A model generated the notes under the pieces. It ran no database searches. It saw nothing but the letters and a program-made list of their open reading frames with translations, and was not told the origin of the DNA. This document shows positions 17,417 through 25,393 of a stretch of DNA of 64,000 bases, one piece after another (position 1 is the first letter of the stretch; the number at the start of each line of letters is the position of its first letter). This DNA comes from Chryseobacterium nakagawai (GTDB lineage Bacteria > Bacteroidota > Bacteroidia > Flavobacteriales > Weeksellaceae). A program made the translations under genes and the position numbers. The stretch spans positions 2,286,501 through 2,350,500 of the forward strand of contig NZ_LR134386.1 of NCBI RefSeq assembly GCF_900637665.1. Reading direction: 5' to 3'.

Positions 17417-17460
17417 GTTCCGAAGGAACGATTTAACCCAAGATAGGAAGCGGTCCTATC
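17417..17460 (+). repeat. Twin-hairpin intercistronic repeat, copy 1 (argG-argC)
   Basis: Two adjacent hairpins: gttcc-gaa-ggaac (17417-17429) and gatagga-agcgg-tcctatc (17442-17460). They are joined by a segment shared with copy 2 at 20969-21013; 20 nt in a row (17429-17448) are identical. The arms of the first hairpin differ between copies by compensating changes. The element fills the whole argG-argC spacer. Confidence 0.8.
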
Positions 17461-17469
17461 AGTTTGAAA

Positions 17470-18435
17470 ATGAAGAAAACAGTAGGAATAGTTGGTGCCA
17501 ACGGTTATACAGGAAGCGAGCTAATACGTTTGCTGGCTTTTCATCCCCATGTGACATTGAGTTTTTTATATAGTCGTTCGAATTCGGGAACAAGAATTTC
17601 TGATCTGTACCCGGATTTAACGACCGTTTGTGAACAGGTTCTGACGGATAAACCTGAAGAGGTGGATATTCTTTTTCTATGTCTTCCTCATAAAGAAAGT
17701 CAGAATTGGTTAACTCAAAATCCGGTTAAAGAAGAAACGTTGGTCATTGATTTAGGAAATGACTTCCGTTTGGATGGAAATTTTGAAAACAGAAATTTTA
17801 TCTACGGATTACCGGAAATCAATAAAAAACAACTGTCGGGTTCAAAAAGTATAGCCAATCCGGGATGCTTTGCTACAGCCATTCAGTTAGCATTATTACC
17901 ATTGGCAGGAAAAGAGGTGTTGGATGAGGTTTTTACAACAGGGATTACCGGATCTACAGGAGCGGGACAGTCTTTACAGGCAACCACCCATTTTACCTGG
18001 AGAAATGATAATGTTTCAGCTTATAAAACGTTGACTCATCAACATGTAGATGAAATTTTACAACAAATAGTTTTGTTTAATCATAAAAATGTCAGCCTGA
18101 ATTTTGTACCATGGAGAGGGGATTTTGCAAGAGGGATTTTTACAAGTTCTACAGTGAAAACAGATTTGGGACTTTCTGACATTTATCAATTGTATCAGGA
18201 TTTTTATGCAGAGGCACCGTTTGTTACGGTAAGTGAGAAAGCAATTGATTTAAAGCAGGTTGTCAATACCAATCGCTGTGTGATCCAGATTGAAAAGAGT
18301 GGAAATGTAGCCGTTATTCACTCAGCGATTGACAATTTGTTGAAAGGAGCTTCAGGACAGGCTGTACAAAATATGAATATTGCGATGGGCTGGGAAGAAA
18401 ATACAGGCTTGAATCTGAAACCGATAGCATTTTAA
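17470..18435 (+). CDS. argC: N-acylglutamyl-phosphate reductase
   Basis: NADPH-dependent reduction of N-acylglutamyl phosphate to the semialdehyde. The Rossmann opening VGIVGANGYTGSELIRLL and the catalytic Cys133 in IANPGCFATA are present, with GITGSTGAGQS and the conserved HQHVDEI region further on. The ATG at 17470 gives 321 residues; an upstream TTG is not needed. The family accepts acetyl or succinyl substrates and the sequence does not decide which. The gene follows argG across a twin-hairpin repeat and precedes argD across a 270-bp structured spacer. Confidence 0.94.
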   Translation: MKKTVGIVGANGYTGSELIRLLAFHPHVTLSFLYSRSNSGTRISDLYPDLTTVCEQVLTDKPEEVDILFLCLPHKESQNWLTQNPVKEETLVIDLGNDFRLDGNFENRNFIYGLPEINKKQLSGSKSIANPGCFATAIQLALLPLAGKEVLDEVFTTGITGSTGAGQSLQATTHFTWRNDNVSAYKTLTHQHVDEILQQIVLFNHKNVSLNFVPWRGDFARGIFTSSTVKTDLGLSDIYQLYQDFYAEAPFVTVSEKAIDLKQVVNTNRCVIQIEKSGNVAVIHSAIDNLLKGASGQAVQNMNIAMGWEENTGLNLKPIAF

Positions 18436-18506
18436 ATTCAATTGATTAAAATAAGTCAATCGTAAGTTTTAAAAACTAAAATCAAATCCGACTTAGGAAA
18501 ATGGAG

Positions 18507-18691
18507 CGTTAAGAAAATTAATTCTGTGAACGTTAAGAAAATTCTACTGTTCGAAGTGCGAGGTGTATATAAAATCGAAGAACTCGTTTAGAATTCGCAC
18601 AAGTTTTAGAATTTTTAGAGAATAGAACTAATTTTTAGCGGAAGTTTCCAGGTCTTGAACTTTTGTTTCTTTTGTTTCAAGACAAAAGAAA
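18507..18691. repeat. Structured spacer between argC and argD
   Basis: Contains a 13-bp direct repeat (cgttaagaaaatt at 18507-18519 and 18531-18543), a gtgcga/tcgcac pairing around 18557-18597, and a perfect 10-bp hairpin (tttcttttgt, loop ttcaag, acaaaagaaa; 18666-18691). No coding potential is seen. It looks like a composite of dispersed intergenic elements; only one copy lies in this window. Confidence 0.5.
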
Positions 18692-18709
18692 TTAATTAAA
18701 AACAAAAAA

Positions 18710-19849
18710 ATGAATTTATTCAACGTATATCCATTATTCAACATAAACCCGGTTAAAGCTCAGGGATCTTTCCTTTGGGACGATAAAGGTGAAAAATATC
18801 TTGATTTCTACGGAGGACACGCTGTAATCTCTATTGGTCATAATCATCCGCACTACCAAAATAAATTGAAAGAACAATTGGAAAAGATTTCTTTCTACTC
18901 TAACTCGGTTCAGAATGAATTGCAGGTAGAGCTGGCTGAAAAACTGGGGAAACTTTCAGGATATGAAGACTACAATCTTTTCCTGTGTAATTCAGGAGCA
19001 GAGGCTAATGAGAATGCATTGAAATTGGCTTCTTTTCACAATGGAAAAAGTAAAGTGCTTTATTTCTCAGGGTCATTTCACGGGAGAACTTCCGCGGCAG
19101 TTTCTGTAACGGATAACCCAAAGATTGTTGCTCCGGTGAATTTTTCAGAACGATTCATTAAATCTGATTGGAATGACATTGAGCAGCTTGAAGATACCTT
19201 TGCAATACACGGAAATGAAATTTCTTCCGTCATTATTGAAGGAATTCAGGGTGTAGGAGGAATTATGATTCCAACAACAGAATTTTTATCTAAAATTAAA
19301 GAATTATGTGATCAATATGATGTGGTTTTGATTTTAGATGAAGTACAATCAGGATATGGAAGAAGCGGATACTTCTTTGCTCATCAGGAATTCGGGATTC
19401 AAGCAGATATTGTTACCACAGCTAAAGGAATGGGAAATGGATTTCCGGTTGGTGGAGTTTTGATTAGTCCTAAATTCCAGGCTAGTAATGGCTTACTGGG
19501 AACTACTTTTGGAGGAAATCATTTAGCTTGTGTAGCTTCAATTGCGGTGCTGGATGTAATGAAAGATGAAAATCTTATCGAAAATACTCAGCAAATGGGC
19601 GAGTATATTGAAAATGAAATTAAAGATTTACCCCATATTAGATCCATCCGAAGGAAAGGATTGATGATTGGAATAGAACTCGATAGAGACTGTTCAGAAG
19701 TAAGGAAAAGCTTATTATTCGATCATCATATTTTCACCGGAAACTCTAATGATAAAACAGTGTTGAGGATTCTTCCGGCACTGAATATCAAAAAAGAGGA
19801 AACGGATCTTTTTATTAATGCTTTGAAAACAGTGTTGAAAAGTATTTAA
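18710..19849 (+). CDS. argD: Acylornithine aminotransferase
   Basis: PLP-dependent class III aminotransferase that converts N-acylglutamate semialdehyde to N-acylornithine using glutamate. The 379 residues include FLCNSGAEANENALKLA, SFHGRT, the PLP-stacking LILDEVQSGYGRSG and the Schiff-base Lys239 in TTAKGMGNG. It sits in pathway order between argC and argF'. Family members often act on both acetyl- and succinylornithine, so it fits either pathway version. Length and motifs are normal. Confidence 0.93.
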   Translation: MNLFNVYPLFNINPVKAQGSFLWDDKGEKYLDFYGGHAVISIGHNHPHYQNKLKEQLEKISFYSNSVQNELQVELAEKLGKLSGYEDYNLFLCNSGAEANENALKLASFHNGKSKVLYFSGSFHGRTSAAVSVTDNPKIVAPVNFSERFIKSDWNDIEQLEDTFAIHGNEISSVIIEGIQGVGGIMIPTTEFLSKIKELCDQYDVVLILDEVQSGYGRSGYFFAHQEFGIQADIVTTAKGMGNGFPVGGVLISPKFQASNGLLGTTFGGNHLACVASIAVLDVMKDENLIENTQQMGEYIENEIKDLPHIRSIRRKGLMIGIELDRDCSEVRKSLLFDHHIFTGNSNDKTVLRILPALNIKKEETDLFINALKTVLKSI

Positions 19850-19886
19850 GACGTTGAAGCATTAGTGAAGAGGGATCAGTGGATTG

Positions 19887-19968
19887 TTTGTCATTCTGAC
19901 GAAGGAAGAATCTCTTTCTTGTTTATGATAGATTCTTCATTCCATTACGTTTCATTCAGAATGACAAA
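19887..19968. repeat. 82-bp imperfect palindromic element between argD and argF'
   Basis: The outer 13-bp arms are perfect (tttgtcattctga at 19887-19899 with tcagaatgacaaa at 19956-19968), and an inner pair is perfect over 9 bp (gaagaatct at 19905-19913 with agattcttc at 19930-19938). No ORF or T tract is present. It resembles a miniature palindromic repeat and would fold into a long stem in RNA. Confidence 0.75.
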
Positions 19969-20004
19969 AGCGTGTATGCAAAAATCTTTAAAAATCAATT
20001 CAAA

Positions 20005-20958
20005 ATGAAAAAATTCACAGCTGTAAGTGATGTAGAAAACTTACAGGAAATTATAAAAAAAGCTTTAGAAATTAAAGCAAACCCACTTTCAGAAACAGAA
20101 AAAGGGAAAGGAAAAACAATAGGTCTTGTATTCTTAAATTCAAGCTTAAGAACCCGTTTAAGCAGCCAGATTGCAGCACAAAACCTAGGTTTAAATGTAT
20201 TAACCTTAAATGCAGCACAGGAAGCATGGAATCTTGAATTTGCTGATGGAGCGGTGATGAACGGAGATACAGTAGAACATATCAAAGACGCTATTGAGGT
20301 TTTAAACCAATACTGTGACATTATTGCTGTACGTTGTTTTGCAGGAATGAAGAGCAAAGAAGATGATGTAAATGAAAGCATTCTGAGCCAGTTCGAAAAA
20401 CATGCAAAAGTTCCTGTTATTTCTTTAGAATCAGCAACACGTCATCCTTTACAGAGTCTGGCAGATTGTATTACGATTACAGAAAACTGGAAAAAAGACC
20501 ATAAGCCAAAAGTAGTTTTAACCTGGGCACCGCATATTAAACCGATTGCTCATGCTGTAGGAAATTCCTTTGCAGAATGGATGCAGGAAATGGATGTTGA
20601 ACTAGTAATTACTAATCCTGAAGGATATGATTTGGATCCGGCTTTTACAAAAGATACAAAAGTAGTTCACGATCAGGAGGAAGCGTTAAAAGATGCGGAT
20701 TTTATCTATGTGAAAAACTGGTCTTCGTTTGATGATTATGCTGCAATGCCTGAAGTAAAAGAAAGCTGGATGCTTACCAATGAAAAACTGGCCAATACCA
20801 ATCAGGCAAAAGTAATGCATTGTCTTCCGGTTCGTCGTAATGTAGAACTAAGCGATGAAGTCATGGATGGTGAAAATTCCATCATCTACCAACAGGCAAA
20901 GAACCGTATTTTCTCAGCACAGGCAGTCTTCAGCGAAATATTAGATACTATAAAATAA
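20005..20958 (+). CDS. argF': N-acylornithine transcarbamylase, predicted N-succinylornithine type
   Basis: Transfers the carbamoyl group from carbamoyl phosphate to an N-acylated ornithine. The 317 residues carry the carbamoyl-phosphate loop NSSLRTRLS (about 45-53), ESATRHPLQSLAD and HCLPVRR. The start at 20005 gives MKKFTAVSDV, as in relatives; an upstream ATG adds 11 unconserved residues. From published work on Bacteroides and Xanthomonas enzymes, residue 90 (Bacteroides numbering) sets specificity: Pro in succinylornithine enzymes, Glu in acetylornithine enzymes. Here the loop reads MNGDTVEH with Val90, so Glu is absent and succinylornithine is predicted. This is not a classical ornithine transcarbamylase. 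Confidence 0.92.
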   Translation: MKKFTAVSDVENLQEIIKKALEIKANPLSETEKGKGKTIGLVFLNSSLRTRLSSQIAAQNLGLNVLTLNAAQEAWNLEFADGAVMNGDTVEHIKDAIEVLNQYCDIIAVRCFAGMKSKEDDVNESILSQFEKHAKVPVISLESATRHPLQSLADCITITENWKKDHKPKVVLTWAPHIKPIAHAVGNSFAEWMQEMDVELVITNPEGYDLDPAFTKDTKVVHDQEEALKDADFIYVKNWSSFDDYAAMPEVKESWMLTNEKLANTNQAKVMHCLPVRRNVELSDEVMDGENSIIYQQAKNRIFSAQAVFSEILDTIK

Positions 20959-20968
20959 CATCCAATGA

Positions 20969-21013
20969 GTCCCAAAGGGACGATTTAACCCAAGATAGGA
21001 ATAGATTCCTATC
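20969..21013 (+). repeat. Twin-hairpin intercistronic repeat, copy 2 (argF'-argB)
   Basis: Hairpins gtccc-aaa-gggac (20969-20981) and gatagga-atagat-tcctatc (20994-21013) share a 20-nt identical core (20981-21000) with copy 1 at 17417-17460. Loops vary and stems are kept, so structure rather than sequence is conserved. Confidence 0.8.
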
Positions 21014-21034
21014 AATTCTAAATGTAAAATAAAA

Positions 21035-21829
21035 ATGAAACAGAAAATATACATCATAAAAATAGGCGGAGCGCTCATTGATGATGAACGATTACTGGAT
21101 CAGTTTTTAGATCAGTTTTCCGAAATTAAAGAAAAGAAAATCCTTGTGCATGGCGGAGGTAAGTTAGCCACAACATTGGCTGATAAGCTAGGCATAGAGC
21201 AGAAGATGATCAATGGAAGGCGGATTACGGATAAAGATACATTGGATATTGTAACAATGGTGTATGCAGGGGGAATCAATAAAAATATTGTTGAAAAACT
21301 ACAGCAGAAGAAATGTAATGCTATTGGGTTTTCTGGAGCAGATGGAAATCTCATTAAAGCAAAAAAGCGAGAACACTCGGAAATAGATTTTGGATTTGTA
21401 GGGGATGTCAATAAGAAAAGTGTGAACAGAAAGCTTGTTTCAAAATTGATTAAGCTGGACCTTATTCCTGTTTTTTCTGCTATTACCCACGATAGAAAAG
21501 GGAATCTTTTTAATACCAATGCAGACACTATTGCTTCTGTGATTGCTCAGGCTCTGTCTGAAAAATATGAAGTAGAACTGTTGTACTGTTTTGACAAACA
21601 AGGAGTATTGGAAAATGTGGATGACCCGGAATCTTTGATCAAAAGTATTTCTGAAGACGATTTTACAACGTTAAAAGAAGAAGGAAAACTTCACAAGGGG
21701 ATTTTACCCAAACTTGAAAATGCTCTTGGAGCGATAAAGAATAATGTAAATAAAGTGTTTCTGATTAAAGAAACAGAACTGAAAAATCATATAGAGAATC
21801 ATCATGCAGGAACTGAAATCTGTTTATAA
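21035..21829 (+). CDS. argB: N-acylglutamate kinase
   Basis: Phosphorylates N-acylglutamate, the second step of arginine synthesis. This amino-acid kinase family protein has 264 residues, with the glycine-rich phosphate loop IKIGGALI near the N-terminus, VHGGGKLAT, the acylglutamate-binding region (NGRRITDKDTLDIV) and NTNADTIASVIAQAL. There is no N-terminal arginine-binding helix extension, so strong allosteric inhibition by arginine is not expected from sequence. The 3' end overlaps argE by 26 bp, implying coupled translation. Confidence 0.93.
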   Translation: MKQKIYIIKIGGALIDDERLLDQFLDQFSEIKEKKILVHGGGKLATTLADKLGIEQKMINGRRITDKDTLDIVTMVYAGGINKNIVEKLQQKKCNAIGFSGADGNLIKAKKREHSEIDFGFVGDVNKKSVNRKLVSKLIKLDLIPVFSAITHDRKGNLFNTNADTIASVIAQALSEKYEVELLYCFDKQGVLENVDDPESLIKSISEDDFTTLKEEGKLHKGILPKLENALGAIKNNVNKVFLIKETELKNHIENHHAGTEICL

Positions 21830-22886
21830 TAAAGAAGAATTGCTGAAAAATGCTATTGAATTGCTTAAGAATTTGATTGAAATTCCTTCGTTCAGTAAAG
21901 ATGAATTCAATACGTCGGTAGAGATTGAAAACTTTTTCAAAAAGCATCAGATCCCGACGAAGCGTTTTAAAAACAATATCTGGGCGGTGAATAAAAACTT
22001 TGATGTTTTTAAACCTTCAGTTTTATTAAATACACATCATGATACGGTAAAGCCTAATAAAGCTTATACACTTGATCCATTTGTACCGATTGAAAAAGAC
22101 GGTAAGCTGTTCGGATTGGGAAGTAATGATGCCGGAGCTTCTCTGGTTTCTATGGCGCAGGTTTTTTTACATTTTTATGAGAAAGAAGATTTAGAATATA
22201 ATTTAGTGATTGCGTTGACAGCAGAGGAGGAGATTTCAGGTTTTGACGGAATCGAGGCTCTGTTTTCACAGCTACCTAACATAGAACTTGCCATTGTAGG
22301 AGAACCCACGCAGATGAACCTGGCAATTGCTGAAAAAGGACTGTTGGTGATTGACGGAGAAATGAAGGGAACTCCTTCTCATGCTGCTCATCCTAATGAT
22401 GATAATTCCATTATCAAATGTATGGCGGATCTTCAGGGAATATTAAACTTTAAATTTCCGAAGGTTTCAGACTATCTGGGAGAAGTGAAAGTAACCCTGT
22501 CCGGAATTCATGCCGGAGTACAGCATAATGTAGTACCGGAGTCTTGTCATTTCACACTGGATGTAAGAGTAACGGATGAATATTCCAACAAGGAAGCCTT
22601 TGAAATAATCCAGTCTCAAATGAAATCATCACTTACGGCAAGGTCTTTCAGGTTGAATTCTTCAAAAATAGAGATGGATCACCCGTTTGTAAAAGCCGGA
22701 CTGGAAGTAGGAAGAACAACCTATGGTTCACCAACATCTTCAGATCAGGCCATTATTCCGTGTACATCTGTGAAAATGGGGCCTGGAGATAGTAGGCGCT
22801 CCCATACAGCGGATGAATTTATCTATATCAATGAAATAGAGGAAGGGATAGAGATCTACATTCAGGTTTTGGAAAAGGTGTTATAA
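21804..22886 (+). CDS. argE: M20 family N-acylcitrulline/ornithine deacylase
   Basis: Zinc peptidase of the M20 family, 360 residues. Metal ligands and catalytic residues are visible: H78-x-D80 (NTHHDTVKP), D109 (GSNDAGAS) and the Glu pair 141-142 (TAEEE). A dimerisation (lid) domain occupies roughly residues 175-280. In this pathway type the substrate should be the N-acylcitrulline made by ArgF', releasing citrulline for ArgG. It overlaps argB by 26 bp. Whether it removes acetyl or succinyl cannot be told by motif; succinyl would follow from ArgF' Val90. Confidence 0.9.
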   Translation: MQELKSVYNKEELLKNAIELLKNLIEIPSFSKDEFNTSVEIENFFKKHQIPTKRFKNNIWAVNKNFDVFKPSVLLNTHHDTVKPNKAYTLDPFVPIEKDGKLFGLGSNDAGASLVSMAQVFLHFYEKEDLEYNLVIALTAEEEISGFDGIEALFSQLPNIELAIVGEPTQMNLAIAEKGLLVIDGEMKGTPSHAAHPNDDNSIIKCMADLQGILNFKFPKVSDYLGEVKVTLSGIHAGVQHNVVPESCHFTLDVRVTDEYSNKEAFEIIQSQMKSSLTARSFRLNSSKIEMDHPFVKAGLEVGRTTYGSPTSSDQAIIPCTSVKMGPGDSRRSHTADEFIYINEIEEGIEIYIQVLEKVL

Positions 22887-22890
22887 AAAA

Positions 22891-22950
22891 GATATCAGAT
22901 ACTAAACCTCAGATATCAGATAAAAATAAACAGTCTGATATCAGACACCT
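22891..22950. repeat. Tandem 'gatatcaga' repeats after argE
   Basis: Three palindromic gatatcaga-type units (around 22891, 22911 and 22936) lie in about 60 bp. The same word family (atcaga and its complement) flanks the four-helix-bundle gene at 27453-27891. The rest of the 300-bp argE-argH spacer shows no gene. Confidence 0.55.
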
Positions 22951-23182
22951 GAATATCTACAATATATTTTGACTACGCTCAGCAGGCAATAAAGTTTACG
23001 TTTTAATAAGGATTTATGCAAACGATACCATTAAAAAGTGACTTTATATAGTAAGGAAATGTTTTTTTATAGTTAATAATAAGGATAGTCTTGCTGGGCT
23101 TGTCAAAATCAATCAAATATTTTAAATCGGGCTGTTACGAAATCATTATATGATGGCAGTCTTAGAAAAATCAATCATACTT

Positions 23183-24487
23183 ATGAAAAAAATATGGCAA
23201 AAGGATGACCTGGCCACCAATATATTAGTCAATAACTTTACCGTAGGAAAAGATCTTGACTTCGACGAACGTTTAGCAAAATATGATGTTAAAGGTTCTA
23301 TGGCACATTGTACAATGCTTGCAGAAACCGGAATTATTTCTCATGAAGAATCCGAGCAGATGCTGGTAGTATTAAATGATATTTTACAGCAAATTGAAAA
23401 TGGCAATTTTGAAATTGATAAAGAAGCTGAGGATATCCATTCTCAGGTAGAAGCAATCTTGATCACAAAATTAGGAGATGTAGGAAAGAAAATTCACACG
23501 GCAAGATCAAGAAATGATCAGGTTTTATTAGATATAAAACTATACTTACTAGATGAAATCCGTGAAATTACCGCATTGACCGATGAGTTTTTTCAGATTT
23601 TGATTCAATTGGCAGATCAGCATAGAAATGTGCTGCTTCCGGGGTATACGCATTTGCAGATTGCGATGCCTTCATCCTTCGGATTGTGGTTTGGAGCGTA
23701 TGCAGAAGCCCTTTTGGATGATGTGGAAATGCTGTTTTCAACAAAAAACATCATCAATAAGAATCCGCTGGGGTCAGCAGCGGGTTATGGTTCATCTTTC
23801 CCGATCAATCGTGAAAGTACCACTTATAATCTGGGATTCCAGTCCATGAACTATAATTCAGTGTATGCACAGATGACTCGTGGAAAATCGGAGAAGATGC
23901 TGGCAATGGCAATGGCAACTTTAGCAGGGACTTTAGGAAAATTTGCATATGATGTATGTCTGTATCTGAATCAAAACTTTGATTTTATAAGCTTTCCAAA
24001 AGAATTTACAACAGGAAGCAGCATTATGCCACATAAAAAGAATCCGGATATTTTCGAATTGGTTCGTGCACGATGCAACAGAATTCAGGCGTTGCCTAAT
24101 GAATTGATCCTGTTGACAAATAATCTGCCATCAGGATACCACAGAGATGTACAGTTGACTAAGGAAATTTTATTCCCGGCTATTGATTCATTAAAGGAAT
24201 GCCTTGAGATCTTAAGTTATACCTTACCCAATATCCAGGTAAAAGACGGAATTCTCGAGGACGAAAAATATAAATATCTGTTCAGTGTAGAGAAGATCAA
24301 TGAAGAAGTGAAAAAAGGAAGTTCTTTCCGTGATGCTTATGTAAAAGTAGGGCAGGAGATTGAAAACAATGAGTTTGAATTTGAACCGGGAAGTTTAGAT
24401 CATACTCACCAGGGAAGTATAGGAAATCTATGCCTGGATAAAATAGAATACCAGTTTAATAAACTGAAGAATAAATTATTAGGTTAA
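23183..24487 (+). CDS. argH: Argininosuccinate lyase
   Basis: Last step: splits argininosuccinate to arginine and fumarate. It belongs to the fumarase/aspartase superfamily, 434 residues from the ATG at 23183 (MKKIWQKDDL). The upstream in-frame ATG at 23150 adds 11 residues that do not look conserved. Superfamily signatures are HTARSRNDQV near the N-terminus and the mobile loop GSSIMPHKKNPD with the catalytic Ser. It is the last arg gene in the run and is separated from argE by about 300 bp with short palindromic repeats, so it may have its own promoter. Confidence 0.95.
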   Translation: MKKIWQKDDLATNILVNNFTVGKDLDFDERLAKYDVKGSMAHCTMLAETGIISHEESEQMLVVLNDILQQIENGNFEIDKEAEDIHSQVEAILITKLGDVGKKIHTARSRNDQVLLDIKLYLLDEIREITALTDEFFQILIQLADQHRNVLLPGYTHLQIAMPSSFGLWFGAYAEALLDDVEMLFSTKNIINKNPLGSAAGYGSSFPINRESTTYNLGFQSMNYNSVYAQMTRGKSEKMLAMAMATLAGTLGKFAYDVCLYLNQNFDFISFPKEFTTGSSIMPHKKNPDIFELVRARCNRIQALPNELILLTNNLPSGYHRDVQLTKEILFPAIDSLKECLEILSYTLPNIQVKDGILEDEKYKYLFSVEKINEEVKKGSSFRDAYVKVGQEIENNEFEFEPGSLDHTHQGSIGNLCLDKIEYQFNKLKNKLLG

Positions 24488-24692
24488 AATCTGAACCATT
24501 AAGATATATAAAGGCTTGAGTTGACATAAAAAATCTAAAAATTACTTTAGAATCGCCTTATGTTTTATCGTTGTGAAATCCTTAAATCTTAATTGCTTAA
24601 GCTGTCTTAATGGTTGGATTTTATTTTGATCTTTGAAATTGATGATTGTGATGAAATCACATAAAGCTTCTTAAGGCTTAAAAGTAAAAGAA

Positions 24693-25154
24693 CTATTCAA
24701 GTTCAATTTTGAATTTAGTAGATTTTTTCACCTCATGAAGTACGATGGAGCTGTGGTACTGTCCGATATTAGGAATGTTAGAAATCACATTGACTGCAAA
24801 CTCATTATACGAGTTGATGTCTTTGGCAATAATTTTTAGCATATAGTCATACTCTCCGGAAAGACTGATGATTTCTTGTACTTCATCATATTTTCCGATG
24901 TGCTTCTCAAAGGTTTCCAATACCTTCTTGGATTGCTCTTTAAGACGTACATTACAGTAGACTACAATATTCAAGCCCAGCTTTTCACGGTTTAAAAGCC
25001 CTACATACTTTTGAATGATGCCCTGCTTCTCCAATTGTTTGATTCTTTCATACGTCGGAGTAAAGGTAAGACCTATCTTTTCTGAAATTTCTTTCACTGA
25101 TAAAGTAGAGTCTTCCTGTATAATGCTGAGAATCATTTTGTCTTTTAAATCCAT
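24693..25154 (-). CDS. Lrp/AsnC family transcriptional regulator
   Basis: A 153-residue regulator with an N-terminal winged HTH (DKMILSIIQEDSTLSVKEISEKIGL, about 4-45) and a C-terminal RAM ligand domain with the pattern SLSGEYDYMLKIIAKD. Family members form octamers and respond to amino acids. It is transcribed toward argH and away from pyrB, sitting exactly between the arginine and pyrimidine blocks, so one or both could be targets. No operator copies were recognised, and the ligand is unknown. The family call is secure. Confidence 0.93.
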   Translation of the reverse strand: MDLKDKMILSIIQEDSTLSVKEISEKIGLTFTPTYERIKQLEKQGIIQKYVGLLNREKLGLNIVVYCNVRLKEQSKKVLETFEKHIGKYDEVQEIISLSGEYDYMLKIIAKDINSYNEFAVNVISNIPNIGQYHSSIVLHEVKKSTKFKIELE

Positions 25155-25239
25155 AGAATAATGTTGTGTTGTAACAAAAATATTAATTTTAAATGAGAAT
25201 AAGAAGTACTGAAGTTTTTAATTTATTTTAAACTTAATT

Positions 25240-25270
25240 TTTGTAGGTTCATAAAATTGTTGTATCTTTG
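25240..25270 (+). promoter_or_regulatory. Candidate promoter of the pyrB leader
   Basis: TTTG (25240-25243) and TATCTTTG (25263-25270) are 19 nt apart, an exact match to the Bacteroidota promoter consensus. Transcription should start close to 25274-25280, which is at or next to the leader ATG at 25277. Confidence 0.7.
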
Positions 25271-25276
25271 CACCTA

Positions 25277-25348
25277 ATGAATAAAAAAGCATTTATATCA
25301 TTAGATTTACCGGGCGAAAGCGCCCTTTACGATATTTATTGTTATTAG
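25277..25348 (+). CDS. Candidate pyrB leader peptide (23 codons)
   Basis: A short ORF opening MNKKAFISLDLPG and ending LYDIYCY, with its stop codon (25346-25348) inside the left arm of the attenuator hairpin. A GC-rich hairpin (gggcg-aaag-cgccc, 25312-25325) lies within it. The codons between that hairpin and the stop are U-rich (ttt, att, tat, tgt, tat). This matches the logic of the enterobacterial pyrBI leader: a ribosome close behind RNA polymerase would block the terminator. The promoter places the transcript start almost at the ATG, so translation would have to be nearly leaderless. That is the main weakness. Confidence 0.5.
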   Translation: MNKKAFISLDLPGESALYDIYCY

Positions 25349-25374
25349 CGAAGATTGTTGTCTTCGCTTTTTTT
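25347..25374 (+). terminator. Attenuator/terminator upstream of pyrB
   Basis: An 8-bp perfect stem (agcgaaga at 25347-25354 with tcttcgct at 25361-25368) and a 6-nt loop are followed by seven T. It lies between a strong promoter match and the pyrB start codon (25394), so it must be read through for expression. It overlaps the stop of the leader ORF. Confidence 0.8.
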
Positions 25375-25393
25375 ATGCTTAAAAATTAAGATT

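Noticed and set aside
19972..20004. Upstream start of argF' adding 11 residues
   Set aside because: The extra residues are not seen in characterised relatives, and the ATG at 20005 aligns with the known N-terminus.
24488..24692. Possible terminator between convergent argH and the Lrp gene
   Set aside because: Only weak palindromes such as cttaa/ttaag are present; none has a stem and T run good enough to call.
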